Positions 43,805-54,527 of a stretch of DNA of 64,000 nt are shown here, one piece after another. How positions within the stretch are numbered: the stretch's first letter is position 1; the number at the start of each line of letters is the position of its first letter. Source of the stretch: Mesorhizobium sp. M8A.F.Ca.ET.218.01.1.1 (GTDB taxonomy: Bacteria > Pseudomonadota > Alphaproteobacteria > Rhizobiales > Rhizobiaceae). The notes under the pieces were generated by a model. That model made no database searches. It was not told where the DNA came from and saw only the letters and a program-made list of their open reading frames with translations. A program made the translations under genes and the position numbers. The stretch is from NCBI RefSeq assembly GCF_004791165.1, contig NZ_SRUZ01000003.1, positions 62,001 to 126,000 on the forward strand. Reading direction: 5' to 3'.

Positions 43805-44415
43805 GAGACACAGGATTTAGGGAGGCTGGTCTCTTGTCGTTGAGGATATCCTTTTAAAATCAATACTTTAGGGCTCTGACGGCTTGCGCGCAGGGCTTCG
43901 AAGCTCAAAACAAGAAAAAACCCAGTTAGATCAGTGGCCTGGCTGGACTAGGACAGTCGAGCGGGCATCATCCCACTTTCGCAGCTCGCACAGGGAATCA
44001 TTCCTTCGACTTTTAGGCGGTCACGCAACCATACGGAACGATGCGGGAAGATTTCGGATTTTGTCCCACGAAAGCCCAATAAATCAACGGTTTTCGTACC
44101 TCCTCCGCGCCCACCAGCGATGTTGCTCTATGGCGTCGGGCTCCGGCCGCACCAAGGGCAAAAAGTTGCCTCGAAGTGCTACATATTGTGATACATATTG
44201 TGATACAAATTTCCGATAAAGAAGCTAAAAAGATAAATAAAAACATCATCTTGGTGTTGGAATAGATCTAAGCCAACCGGGCCACCAGATGAGCTTCTCG
44301 CTGCTGGCCGATCCTCAATCTTTAAGGGATTGTCCTGACGTGAAGAATGCTCAAGCTGGGCTAGCTTCGGGGCGACCATCAGTGACCGCTACTAGGCCGA
44401 AGGTCGCGCCCTAAT
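43805..44415. other. AT-richer intergenic stretch without a supported gene
   Basis: About 600 bp, lower GC than the surroundings, especially 44180-44260. A plus-strand frame at 43884-44219 has no family features. It contains a 12-bp tandem repeat (listed) and, at 44088-44115, a sequence ending CCGCGCCCACCA that recalls a tRNA 3' end, but no tRNA folds upstream of it. An old integration site is possible. Confidence 0.4.
44180..44203. repeat. 12-bp tandem repeat TACATATTGTGA x2
   Basis: TACATATTGTGA at 44180-44191 and 44192-44203, followed by TACAAAT, a partial third copy. AT-rich and unlike the surrounding sequence. Could be a protein-binding array. Confidence 0.7.
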
Positions 44416-44625
44416 TCAACCCTTAGACCGTGTGAATCGCTCGCGCACTGCCGCGAGGCGTTTGTCCTTCGTCCGAAGATCCTGCATAGCGCCGTCCAGG
44501 TAATCGTATAGCGGACGCAATGCCTCACCTTGGTCGCCTTGGGCGACGATTTCGGCAACGCGGTCGAGAGCCCGTCCGATGCGCTCCGAAGTGATCGGAC
44601 GACGAGTAGTCGAATACGGTCTCAT
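44416..44625 (-). CDS. Small hypothetical protein
   Basis: 69 residues: MRPYSTTRRPITSERIGRAL, a helical middle (DRVAEIVAQGDQGEALRPLY) and a basic C-terminus with AVRERFTRSK. AAGGA lies seven to eight bases before the ATG. Helical and basic; no known motif. It stands alone in an accessory stretch. Confidence 0.6.
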   Translation of the reverse strand: MRPYSTTRRPITSERIGRALDRVAEIVAQGDQGEALRPLYDYLDGAMQDLRTKDKRLAAVRERFTRSKG

Positions 44626-44944
44626 GATAACGTCCTTCTAAAAGGCACTAGTTCAGCATCTACTTTAGGCGGATTTGCATCATGGGAGAAAGGATGACGT
44701 CTTCGAAGGGGGAACGATGCTATTCGGTGCCCCGAGGGCCTCTGAACGCGCTGTGACCTTCGCCGCCATCACACCTGTTCTTATCCGGCCGTGCCCGTAG
44801 TCCAGCGCGAGCCGCGGTTTACGTCCCCACTTTTTTGCTTCAATGACGTAAGGCAAGACCGGTGTCGGCTCGTAGTTGCGCCCAAGGCATACCGATGCGA
44901 TTCTGCCTGCGACGCGTTATCGACGCTTACGCGAGGCCAATGTG
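44626..44944. other. Gap before the VOC gene
   Basis: 320 bp with no supported gene. A 20-codon frame near 44690 has a weak start context. Promoters for both flanking genes should lie here. A GGAAC at about 44730 has no matching second element. Confidence 0.4.
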
Positions 44945-45334
44945 ATGCTCCTGGCTGTCCACCATGTCGCAATCATCTGCAGCGACTATGAGACGTCCAA
45001 GCAGTTCTACACGAGCAAGCTTGGTTTCGTCATTCTCGCCGAAAAGTGGCGCCCCGAAAGGCGGTCTTGGAAGTGCGACTTGCGTCATGGCCTCGTCCAG
45101 ATCGAATTGTTCAGTTTCCCGGATCCGCCGAGTCGGCCCAGCAGGCCCGAGGCCTGCGGATTAAGACATATTGCCTTCGTGGTCGCGTCGGTCGAGGCAA
45201 CTGCCGAGCTGCTTCGGTCGCGAGACGTTGACGTGGAGCCAATCCGAACAGACCCCTACACTGGGCGCTTGTTTACCTTCATCGCCGATCCGGACGGACT
45301 CCCGATCGAACTTTACGAGGCCAGCGCCGTGTGA
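44945..45334 (+). CDS. VOC-family protein (glyoxalase I-like, YaeR type)
   Basis: 129 residues: [60 protein letters not shown] and [15 protein letters not shown]. The two beta-alpha-beta-beta-beta halves and the His/Glu metal ligands (HH near residue 6; E in [13 protein letters not shown] in LRHIAF; E in LPIELYE) match YaeR/GloA2-like dioxygenase-fold proteins. It directly precedes the formaldehyde dehydrogenase gene, so it may act on a small electrophile or glutathione adduct. Confidence 0.88.
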   Translation: MLLAVHHVAIICSDYETSKQFYTSKLGFVILAEKWRPERRSWKCDLRHGLVQIELFSFPDPPSRPSRPEACGLRHIAFVVASVEATAELLRSRDVDVEPIRTDPYTGRLFTFIADPDGLPIELYEASAV

Positions 45335-45404
45335 GCTGAACGAACGCGCCTTCGGCGACTGCATAGACCTTCGGGCGCTCCGCTGGCCAGGCAGCCTCGT
45401 TCCG

Positions 45405-46501
<1,097 letters not shown>

Positions 46502-46505
<4 letters not shown>

Positions 46506-46753
46506 AGGAGGTTCGAATTCGCTTCGTCGACCCTGAGAAGTCGACGATCCATCGAATACGGAACTTTGGTGAGGATCTTTGGCGCAGCTTTCGGGAAGAA
46601 AAGCGCGTCACGATCAATCTGGAGGAGATCGATCGGGCGCATGATCAGGTCGCTTACCTCGTGCATGGACATTTTCTAAGGAGGAGTCTCACCGAAGTAC
46701 ATCGCCTGCTGAAGCTGCACTTCATGGAAAATGAGGTCGTCATCGAGACATAG
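46502..46753 (+). CDS. Small hypothetical protein coupled to the dehydrogenase
   Basis: 83 residues if started at a TTG overlapping the dehydrogenase stop (TTGA). A perfect AAGGAGG lies just inside this frame, five bases before an ATT codon, so an unusual ATT start at about 46517 is conceivable. The product ([40 protein letters not shown]) is charged and probably alpha/beta. No family is recognised. It sits between the dehydrogenase and gfa. Confidence 0.65.
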
Positions 46754-46780
46754 TCGAGATGACAAACAGGGAGGAATGAA

Positions 46781-47350
46781 ATGCCTGAGAAACTGCATCC
46801 GAAAATCGACAATGGCCTGCCAAGGGAAAGCGCGAGCTTTGCCGGCGGCACGCTGGTCTGCGCCTGCACCAGCAAGCCGGTCAAGGTAAAGGTCAAGGGA
46901 CAGATCGCCCACAACCACGCCTGCGGCTGCACCAAATGCTGGAAGCCTGACGGCGCGGTGTTCTCGGTGGTGGCGGTTGCCGGCACCGGCGACGTCACCG
47001 TCACCGAGAACGGCGACAAGCTCAAAGTGGTCGACCCCTCTGCGCTGATCCAGCGCCATGCCTGCACCGGCTGCGGCGTCCACATGCATGGGCCGGTCGA
47101 GCGCGACCATCCATTCAAGGGCCTGTCCTTCATCCATCCCGAGCGTTTCCAGGAGGACGGCTGGTCGCCGCCGGGCTTCACCGCCTTCGTCTCGTCGATC
47201 ATCGAATCGGGCGTCGACCCCAAGCGTATGGACGGCATCCGGGCCCGGCTGAAGACAATCGGGCTGGAGCCTTATGACTGCCTCAATCCGGGCCTGATGG
47301 ACTACATCGCCACCTGGACGGCGAAGAAGTCCGGCGCGCTGCCCGCCTGA
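46781..47350 (+). CDS. gfa: Glutathione-dependent formaldehyde-activating enzyme
   Basis: 189 residues, usual Gfa length. Zinc-binding cysteines in [27 protein letters not shown] and [20 protein letters not shown]-like region [23 protein letters not shown] six bases before the ATG. It speeds condensation of formaldehyde with glutathione to S-hydroxymethylglutathione, the substrate of the preceding dehydrogenase. The reading frame is intact. Confidence 0.93.
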   Translation: MPEKLHPKIDNGLPRESASFAGGTLVCACTSKPVKVKVKGQIAHNHACGCTKCWKPDGAVFSVVAVAGTGDVTVTENGDKLKVVDPSALIQRHACTGCGVHMHGPVERDHPFKGLSFIHPERFQEDGWSPPGFTAFVSSIIESGVDPKRMDGIRARLKTIGLEPYDCLNPGLMDYIATWTAKKSGALPA

Positions 47351-47566
47351 CAAATTGCGGTCCGGTTCATGGGCGGTAGAGATACGCCAGGCCGAAGGTT
47401 CTGTGTTCCCAAACTAACGAGCCTCCAAGCAAGGCGTAAGACCGGCGGCGCAGTCGAGCCAGCGCAGCTCGATCGCGTCGCCGGTGCGGTTTCAAGGCGC
47501 AGAGCCGGGAGCGGTCCGGCCGGTGGCTATGCCTGATTGAGATTATCAGGACGAGAGGCAGAGTTG

Positions 47567-48280
47567 ATGAAGGTCGTTTCTACGTCGAAATCGCATAGCG
47601 GCACCCAGGGCGTCTACTCGCATGCTTGCGAGGTCTGCGCCTGCGACATGACCTTTGCCGTCTTCGTGCCGCCGCAGGCCAGGGATCGGCTGGTGCCGGT
47701 GCTTTGGTATCTGTCCGGCCTCACCTGCACGCACGCCAATGTCATGGACAAGGGCGAATACCGGCGCCTGGCATCCGAACTCGGGCTGGTCGTCGTGTGT
47801 CCCGACACCAGCCCGCGTGGTCCCGACGTTCCGGATCAAAAGGACAATTGGCAGATCGGCTGCGGCGCCGGCTTCTATCTCGACGCGACAGAGCAGCCTT
47901 ATGCGAAGAGCTACCGCATATACTCCTAGATCACCGAGGAATTGCCGGCGCTGGTCGCCGCGAATTTCCCGGTCGACATGTCACGCCAATCGATCTTCGG
48001 CCATTCGATGGGCGGGCACGGCGCGCTGACGATCGCGCTGAAGTATCCTGAGTGCTACCGAAGCTGTTCGGCCTTAGCGCCGATCGTGCAGCCGTCGAGC
48101 TGGTCGCGGCCAGCCTTCGAAAAATATCTCGGACAGGACTAGAAGAGCTGGCGCGCCTACGATGTCACACTGCTGATCGAGGACGGTCGTCGCTTTGGCG
48201 AGTTCCTGGTCGACCAGCGCATGGCCGACGGATTTCTTCAGGATGGGCTGCGGCCTTGGCTGCTCGAAGAGGCCTGCAAA
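47567..48280 (+). pseudogene. fghA: S-formylglutathione hydrolase, broken by two stops and lost C-terminus
   Basis: The frame begins MKVVSTSKSHSGTQGVYSHA and runs WYLSGLTCTHANVMDKGEYR, as in FghA, then meets a TAG at 47927-47929 where a Tyr (YSYVTEELP) is normal. Without it the frame continues with [20 protein letters not shown] (nucleophile Ser in GHSMGG) to a second TAG at 48140-48142, where the family has Asp-Lys-Ala. After LRPWLLEEACK at 48280 the sequence no longer resembles FghA, so the last 50 or so residues including the catalytic His are gone. The enzyme would hydrolyse S-formylglutathione to formate. Confidence 0.92.
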
Positions 48281-48530
48281 AACAATAGTTTGTCGCGATG
48301 GCTGATCCCCGGCCAACTGGATCAAGCAGAAGCACTTCGCACTTATGCTTCGCGAACTCAGCGTGATGAAGGTCCAAGTGATCGGTCTGGAGTCACGCAG
48401 CATGGTCGAGGGGGTTCAAAAACCCTTTGTGCGTCTGCCGGATGGACCGAGGCGCCTAAATGCTCATCTGTTTCTGTGGGGATATCTGTGGGGTAGGCAT
48501 CTTACAGACTGCCTAACCCGTTGTTTTTTC

Positions 48531-48607
48531 TGGTCGGAGTGGCAGGATTTGAACCTGCGACCCCCTCGTCCCGAACGAGGTGCGCTACCAGGCTGCGCTA
48601 CACTCCG
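48531..48607 (-). tRNA. tRNA-Pro (anticodon CGG)
   Basis: 77 nt on the minus strand. Acceptor arm CGGAGTG pairs with CACTCCG, followed by discriminator A and an encoded CCA. The anticodon stem CCTCG/CGAGG encloses TTCGGGA, giving CGG; the T arm contains GGTTCAAATCC. Complete and foldable. Confidence 0.97.
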
Positions 48608-48806
48608 TGACCAGACCGCGGGCTTATAGCCGCCACACTTCGTTCCTGCAAGCGGCAATGGCAGCACTTCTGTCGCATTTCGTGCGCTTTCGTCGGGGCT
48701 TGCCGGAAAGCTCGGATTTCCATCCGGGATAAACGCGGCTTAAAGCCTTGTGTGCTACGCCGCTGCCTCGATAGATCGTGTTTCTGTCTCCTGGAGCCCT
48801 GCTGTC

Positions 48807-50327
48807 TTGCCCCCAAAAATCGTTGGCGAAGCCTGGCCCAACAGCTTCAAATTCGAAACCGCGGCGCTGATCAAGGCATCCGGGTTTCGTGAATATGATG
48901 CGCGCTGGTGGTTCGGTCATCCCGGTTCGACGGTGCCGCCGGAACTCAATCTGATCGGCGTCCAGGCGCTTGGCATGGGGCTCGGCACGCTGATTCGCCG
49001 TCTCGGCGCCGGACCCGACATCGTCACCGGGCATGATTTCCGGTCCTATTCGCTTGGCATCAAGCTAGCGCTGGTTTCCGGGCTGATGGCGGCCGGCGCA
49101 AGGGTGAAGGACATCGGCCTGGCGCTGTCGCCTATGGCCTATTTCGCGCAGTTCGCACTGGAGACGCAGTCCGTCGCCATGGTCACCGCCTCGCACAACG
49201 AGAACGGCTGGACCGGCGTCAAGATGGGAGCCGCGCGGCCGCTGACCTTCGGGCCTGAGGAGATGACCGCGCTGAAGGCGATGGTGCTCGCCGGCGATTT
49301 CGACCTTACAGGCGGCGGCTCCTATGATTTCGTCCGCGATTTTCGCGCCACCTATCTCGACGACCTGGTCGGGGACAAGCGCATCACACGCAAGCTCAAA
49401 GTGGTCGCTGCTTGCGGCAATGGCACTGCCGGCGCCTTTGCCCCGGAAGCCTTGCGGCGCATCGGTTGCGAGGTGATTCCGCTCGATGCCGAACTCGACC
49501 ATACCTTCCCGCGCTACAATCCCAACCCGGAGGACATGCGGATGCTGCATGCCATCAGGGACAAGGTGCTGGAGACAGGGGCCGATGTCGGTCTGGGCTT
49601 CGATGGCGACGGCGACCGCTGCGGTGTCGTCGACAATGAAGGCAACGAAATCTTCGCCGACAAGGTCGGCGTCATGCTCGCGCGGGATATTTCGCGGCTC
49701 CATCCGGGTTCGACCTTCGTCGTCGACGTCAAGTCGACCGGACTGTTCAACACCGACGCGGTGCTGCGCGCCAATGGCGCCGTTACCGACTACTGGAAGA
49801 CCGGCCATTCCTACATTAAACGCCGCGTTGCCGAACTCGGCGCTGTCGCCGGCTTCGAAAAGTCGGGCCATTTCTTCTTCAACCCGCCGATCGGGCGCGG
49901 CTATGACGACGGGTTGGTGACGGCAATCGCCATCTGTCAGATGCTGGACCGCAACCCGGCCAGCTCGATGGCCGATCTCTACCGTGCGCTGCCGCTGACC
50001 TTCGGAACCCCGACCATGTCGCCGCACTGCGCGGACGATGTGAAATACGGCGTCGTCGAACGGGTGGTCTCCGATTTTCAGGCGATGCAGCGGGACGGTA
50101 CCAGTTTCGCGGGCCAGAAGATCATGGACCTCGTCACCGTCAATGGCGTCCGCGTCGTCGCCGAGGACGGCACCTGGGGTCTGGTGCGCGCCTCGTCGAA
50201 CAAGCCGGAACTGGTCGTGGTCGTCGAAAGCCCGGTCTCGTCCGAGCGTCGCCGGCAGATGTTCGATGCCGTCGACGCCGTGCTGCGCCGCAGTCCGGAA
50301 GTCGGCGCTTATAACCAGACTTTCTAG
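48807..50327 (+). CDS. Phosphomannomutase/phosphoglucomutase
   Basis: 506 residues from a TTG at 48807 (MPPKIVGEAWPNSFKFETAA), chosen because it gives the rhizobial N-terminus and GGAG lies upstream; a GTG at 48750 is the alternative. Catalytic serine loop in MVTASHNENGWTGVK, metal-binding loop GFDGDGDRCGVV, sugar-binding EKSGHFFF, and the phosphate loop VRASSNKPELVVVVE. Interconverts mannose- or glucose-6-phosphate and 1-phosphate, supplying the fused guanylyltransferase at 52287. Confidence 0.9.
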   Translation: MPPKIVGEAWPNSFKFETAALIKASGFREYDARWWFGHPGSTVPPELNLIGVQALGMGLGTLIRRLGAGPDIVTGHDFRSYSLGIKLALVSGLMAAGARVKDIGLALSPMAYFAQFALETQSVAMVTASHNENGWTGVKMGAARPLTFGPEEMTALKAMVLAGDFDLTGGGSYDFVRDFRATYLDDLVGDKRITRKLKVVAACGNGTAGAFAPEALRRIGCEVIPLDAELDHTFPRYNPNPEDMRMLHAIRDKVLETGADVGLGFDGDGDRCGVVDNEGNEIFADKVGVMLARDISRLHPGSTFVVDVKSTGLFNTDAVLRANGAVTDYWKTGHSYIKRRVAELGAVAGFEKSGHFFFNPPIGRGYDDGLVTAIAICQMLDRNPASSMADLYRALPLTFGTPTMSPHCADDVKYGVVERVVSDFQAMQRDGTSFAGQKIMDLVTVNGVRVVAEDGTWGLVRASSNKPELVVVVESPVSSERRRQMFDAVDAVLRRSPEVGAYNQTF

Positions 50328-50328
50328 G

Positions 50329-51222
50329 TCAGCGCCCTGCTGCAGGCGCTGCGGCCGTCAGCACGCCCCAGTCAAAATCGCGCGCCCAGTCGGCAAAGCC
50401 GTGCCAGCGCACCTCCGCAAATTCCCTGTGCAAGGCGGCGATATCGACGTCGTAGCCGACGCGGTCGAACCATTCGAACATCAGCGCCGCGTCCTCGCTC
50501 TGCTGGCGGGCAACTGCGATCGGGATTTCCTGGTAGCGGATCGGGTGGCCGATGGCGCCGGACAGGATTTTAGCCTGCTCTTCGCCTGACAATTCGTCGC
50601 CGGCGAAATCGAAGCGCTTGCCGAACACTTCTTCCCGCCGCTCGACCAGAGCGGCCACGAAGGCGCCGATATCTACCAGCGAGACGAGCTGGAGGACGCG
50701 CTTGGGTGGCATGGCGAAGGCATGGATGCCTTGGTTGAGCGCACCGATCGACCACGGCGCAACGGCATTCTCCATGAAGGCCACCGGCGCGCTGATCGAA
50801 TAGGGAATGCCGAGCTGCTCGATATGCCTCTCGACCAGATATTTGCTTTCGAAATGCGGGATGCCGGTCTTCTTGTCGGCGTCGGCAACGGAGGAATAGA
50901 TCAAGTGTCCGACGCCGGCGGTCTTCGCCGCATCGGCGGCTAGGATGCCCAGACGGGTCTCTTCCTCGAGACCGGCCTCATAGCTGTTGCCCATCAGGAA
51001 CATGGTGTCGACGCCTTTTGCGGCGCTCACGACCGAGCCCGCTTCGGCGAGATCGCCGGCCACCACCTCGGCGCCCGCCGACGCCAGTTGCCGCGCGCCC
51101 TCGCTGCCCGGCTTGCGCGTCAGTCCCTTGACGTGATGGCCCCTGGACAACAGCGCACGCGCTACCGCGCCGCCTTGCTGGCCCGTGGCGCCGGTCACAA
51201 GAATGTTTCGTTTGCTGGTCAT
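50329..51222 (-). CDS. NmrA-like NAD(P)-binding SDR protein
   Basis: 297 residues. MTSKRNILVTGATGQQGGAV is the NmrA-type GxxGxxG; DTMFLMGNSYEAGLEEETR and HLIYSSVADADKKTGIPHFE follow. Atypical SDR, likely a redox sensor or NAD(P)H:quinone-type enzyme. AAGGAG precedes the ATG at 51222. Divergent from a LysR gene, 113 bp apart, and convergent with the phosphomannomutase (one base between). Confidence 0.9.
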   Translation of the reverse strand: MTSKRNILVTGATGQQGGAVARALLSRGHHVKGLTRKPGSEGARQLASAGAEVVAGDLAEAGSVVSAAKGVDTMFLMGNSYEAGLEEETRLGILAADAAKTAGVGHLIYSSVADADKKTGIPHFESKYLVERHIEQLGIPYSISAPVAFMENAVAPWSIGALNQGIHAFAMPPKRVLQLVSLVDIGAFVAALVERREEVFGKRFDFAGDELSGEEQAKILSGAIGHPIRYQEIPIAVARQQSEDAALMFEWFDRVGYDVDIAALHREFAEVRWHGFADWARDFDWGVLTAAAPAAGR

Positions 51223-51335
51223 TTCGTCTGCTCCTTTTTCTCTGTCCGGCTTGTTTGCCTGGAGCAAAATTAGGCTCTGTCGGATTGATGCATAACTGCC
51301 TATAGTTGGAAAACTTTGTCTCACTGGTGAGTACA

Positions 51336-52235
51336 ATGATCGATCTCAACGATGTCATCGTGTTTGCTCGCGTCGTCGAGGCCGGCAGCTTCACCGCCGC
51401 CGCGCGTCTGCTTGCCATGCCCAAGACGTCGGTCAGCCGCCGTGTCGCCGCGCTCGAACGCGAGGTCGGCGTGCGCCTGTTGCAGCGCACGACACGCAGC
51501 CTCAACCTGACGGATGCCGGGCGTCTGTATTATGAGCAAAGCAGCCAGGGGCTGCGCACGATCGAGGAGGCGAATCTGCGTCTGGCGGAGGCGAGGGCGG
51601 AACCGTCGGGCACCATCCGCATTTCGGCCCCGGTAGGTTTTGGCGGCTATTTCCTCATCCGCGCCGTGGTCGACTTTCTGGCGCTGTATCCGAAGACCAA
51701 TGTCGAGCTTCGGCTCACCGACGACAAGCTCAACCTGGTCGAGGACGGTATCGACCTCGCCTTCCGCACCGGCACCCTCCAGGATTCGACGCTGATCGCC
51801 CGCAAGCTCGGTGCCGCGCGCAGGTTGCTCTGCGCCAGCCCCGACTATCTCGCACGATATGGAATGCCGGAAGGCCCGGCGGATCTCGCGCGCCATCGAT
51901 GCGTCATCGCGGGCCCATCGGCCTCGGGCGCCCATTGGGTGCTGGATGGACCACAAGGCCAGGAGACGGTCGTGGTCACCGGGCGCTTCGCCGCCAATGA
52001 AATGCAGGCGGTGCTTGCTGCCGCGCTCGCCGGCTTCGGTGTCGCCCAATTGCCCCAGGCGATGGCCGAAGGGCTGATCGATCAGGGGCGCCTGCAGCGC
52101 GTCCTCGAGGATTACACGACACCGGCCGGCGGACTGCATGTGCTCTATCCGAGCAGCCGCCACCTTTCGCCCCTGGTGAAGGCCTTTATCGAACTGGCGG
52201 CCGAGCGGATTTCCAATCGGGCAAATACCGCTTAA
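51336..52235 (+). CDS. LysR-family regulator of the NmrA-like gene
   Basis: 299 residues: MIDLNDVIVFARVVEAGSFT, HTH AARLLAMPKTSVSRRVAALE, effector domain from TIRISAPVGFGGYFL. The CrgA/DmlR-like subgroup. Divergent from the NmrA-like gene, the standard arrangement for regulator and target. CTCACTGGTGAG, a 5+2+5 dyad, lies at 51320-51331 just before the start. Confidence 0.92.
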   Translation: MIDLNDVIVFARVVEAGSFTAAARLLAMPKTSVSRRVAALEREVGVRLLQRTTRSLNLTDAGRLYYEQSSQGLRTIEEANLRLAEARAEPSGTIRISAPVGFGGYFLIRAVVDFLALYPKTNVELRLTDDKLNLVEDGIDLAFRTGTLQDSTLIARKLGAARRLLCASPDYLARYGMPEGPADLARHRCVIAGPSASGAHWVLDGPQGQETVVVTGRFAANEMQAVLAAALAGFGVAQLPQAMAEGLIDQGRLQRVLEDYTTPAGGLHVLYPSSRHLSPLVKAFIELAAERISNRANTA

Positions 52236-52286
52236 AGGGCGTCTGTGCTACCCAATCGACCTCCAATTCCCGAGCGCGAGACCTGA

Positions 52287-54521
52287 ATGACCGAGCGGAT
52301 CGTCAGTTTTGTCATGAGCGGCGGCGTTGGCTCTCGGCTATGGCCGCTGTCACGCGAGGACAATCCCAAGCAGTTCCACGATCTGTCGGGCGATGGCTCC
52401 ATGCTGGCCAAGACCTTGCGCCGCCTGACGGCGAGACCGGCTGGCGAGACGCCGATCTTCCTGATCGCCTCGGAACGTCACGCCGATCGTGTCCATGCCG
52501 ACTTGGCCGGTCTCGATCTTGCCGGCGGCGGCCCGCTGTTCGAGCCCGCGGGACGCAACACCGCCGCCGCCGTCGCACTGGCGACGCTGCGCACTCTGTC
52601 GGAATTCGGCGACAGCCTGGTGCTGGTGGTGCCTTCCGACCATGAAATAGCGACGGCGGGGCAATTCTGGCAAAGTATCGAAGCGGGATCGCAGGCGGCG
52701 CGCGCCGGCCGCCTGGTGGTGTTCGGCATCAAGCCGACCCAGCCGGAAACCGGTTACGGCTATATCGAGGTATCGGCCGAGAAGGGCGGGGTGTTCGACG
52801 TTTCGCGCTTCGTCGAGAAGCCCGACCTCGCGACGGCCAATGATTATCTCAAGGCGGGAAATTTCTACTGGAACACCGGCATCTTCCTGTTTCGGGCGGG
52901 TGCCATGCGCGACGCCTTCGAGGCATTCCAGCCCGATATCTGGCGCACTACCGAAGCGGCCTACAAGGCGGCGACATCGGACCTGTCCGGCCTCTATATG
53001 CCGCTGGAGCTCTACGCGGCCATCCCGTCGAACTCGATCGACTATGCCATCATGGAGCGGGCAAAAGACATCGCCATGGTGCCGGCCGGTTTCCGCTGGA
53101 ACGATCTCGGCTCCTGGCAATCGCTCCTCGACGTCGGTCCCGCTGACGAGCGAGGCAACGTCGTCGTCGGTGATGTCGTCGCCATCGATTGTGAGAATTC
53201 CTATATCCGTAGCGACGGCCGCCTGCTGTCGGCGATCGGCATGAAGGACGTTGCCATCGTCTCGACGGCGGATGCCACTTTCGTTGCCCCGGTGAGCCAC
53301 AGCCAGCACGTCAAGAAGATCGTCGAACAACTCGAAAAATCGGGACGGCTGGAAACCAGATTCACGCCAGCGCACGACCGCGTCATCGAAAGCGGCGCCT
53401 GGCGGCGGCGCGTGCATCACTGGCTGTTCCAGGAGACCTTGCCGCTATGGTCGACATCAGGCGTCGACGAGCGCCATGGCGGCTTCCACGAGGCGTTGGG
53501 TTTCGACACCAGGCCGCTCGTCAAGCCCAAGCGCATGCGCACCCAGGCCAGGCAGGTCTATGCTTTCGCCGTTGCCAAGGAACGTGGCTGGACCGGCCCG
53601 GCCGACCGGCTGATCGCGCATGGCATCGATTTCATGGCAGGGCAGGGCCGCACCGAACGGGGCGGTTGGGTGCGCACGCTGAATGTCGATGGCTCCGTCG
53701 CCGACCCGGTCGAGGACGCCTACGATCATTCCTGCATTCTGCTGGCACTGGCGCACGCGCATATGTCGGGCAATCCCGATGCCTTGCGGCTCGGCGAGGA
53801 GACCTTCGCCTTCCTCGATGCGCATCTGGAGGACAGCCGCATGACGGGGTTCCTCGAGACATCGGATGGGGCCGGCGAGCGGCGCTCCAATCCGCACATG
53901 CATCTGCTCGAAGCTTTCCTGGCCTGGCACCAGGCGACCGGAGAGCGCGCGCATCTGCGACGCGCGGCCCGCATCATCGACCTCTTCCGCAGCCATTTCT
54001 TCGACCCCGAGAGCTGGACGCTCGGCGAGTATTTCGATGCCGAATGGAAACCGGTCTTGGGAGAGAAGGGAACCTGGACCGAACCCGGCCATCACTTCGA
54101 ATGGGCATCGCTGCTGGTCGATTTTGCCGATCGAAGCGGCCAGGCCGAGCTGAGCGTCTATGCCCGAAAACTCTATGCCTCGGCGATCGCCAACGGCCTT
54201 AACCGCGCCACCGGCCTTGCCTATGGGGCAGTCTCGCGGCAGGGCCTGCCGCTCGACCTGATATCGCGCAGTTGGCCGCAGGCCGAAGCGCTCAAGGCGG
54301 CGATCGCGCTGGATGGCTCGGGCGGCCCTGATCTCAAGCCGGAGATCGAGGCGCGCGTCGGCCGGCTGTTCCGCTGGCACATCGACCCGGCGCCGCTGGG
54401 CCTCTGGATCGACCGCATCGACGAACGCGGCCGCTCGCTGGCGTCAGACGTGCCGGCCAGTATCTTCTACCATCTGGTCTGTGCGCTGACCCAGTATCTG
54501 GATGGGACTGTGGACAAGTAG
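52287..54521 (+). CDS. Mannose-1-phosphate guanylyltransferase fused to AGE-type epimerase/isomerase
   Basis: 744 residues. N-terminal nucleotidyltransferase: VMSGGVGSRLWPLSREDNPK, VPSDHEIATAGQFW, FVEKPDLATANDYL, GFRWNDLGSW, closing with the beta-helix to about residue 350. From about 370 an (alpha/alpha)6 N-acylglucosamine-2-epimerase/mannose-6-phosphate-isomerase-type domain follows (HHWLFQETLPLWSTSGVDER, HMHLLEAFLAWHQATGE, LGEYFDAEWKP, PGHHFEWASLL). Bifunctional ManC proteins usually end in a cupin-type isomerase instead. Together with the mutase it supplies GDP-mannose from fructose-6-phosphate for surface glycans. Confidence 0.88.
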   Translation: MTERIVSFVMSGGVGSRLWPLSREDNPKQFHDLSGDGSMLAKTLRRLTARPAGETPIFLIASERHADRVHADLAGLDLAGGGPLFEPAGRNTAAAVALATLRTLSEFGDSLVLVVPSDHEIATAGQFWQSIEAGSQAARAGRLVVFGIKPTQPETGYGYIEVSAEKGGVFDVSRFVEKPDLATANDYLKAGNFYWNTGIFLFRAGAMRDAFEAFQPDIWRTTEAAYKAATSDLSGLYMPLELYAAIPSNSIDYAIMERAKDIAMVPAGFRWNDLGSWQSLLDVGPADERGNVVVGDVVAIDCENSYIRSDGRLLSAIGMKDVAIVSTADATFVAPVSHSQHVKKIVEQLEKSGRLETRFTPAHDRVIESGAWRRRVHHWLFQETLPLWSTSGVDERHGGFHEALGFDTRPLVKPKRMRTQARQVYAFAVAKERGWTGPADRLIAHGIDFMAGQGRTERGGWVRTLNVDGSVADPVEDAYDHSCILLALAHAHMSGNPDALRLGEETFAFLDAHLEDSRMTGFLETSDGAGERRSNPHMHLLEAFLAWHQATGERAHLRRAARIIDLFRSHFFDPESWTLGEYFDAEWKPVLGEKGTWTEPGHHFEWASLLVDFADRSGQAELSVYARKLYASAIANGLNRATGLAYGAVSRQGLPLDLISRSWPQAEALKAAIALDGSGGPDLKPEIEARVGRLFRWHIDPAPLGLWIDRIDERGRSLASDVPASIFYHLVCALTQYLDGTVDK

Positions 54522-54527
54522 GCGGGA

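Noticed and set aside
44088..44115. Possible tRNA gene ending in CCACCA
   Set aside because: The preceding 90 bases do not fold into a cloverleaf; kept only as a possible integration scar.
43884..44219. 111-codon plus-strand frame in the AT-rich patch
   Set aside because: No start context and the end is formed by the 12-bp repeat; no protein-like pattern.
48345..48629. Plus-strand frame running through the tRNA-Pro gene
   Set aside because: It reads the complement of the tRNA, a well-known source of false proteins.
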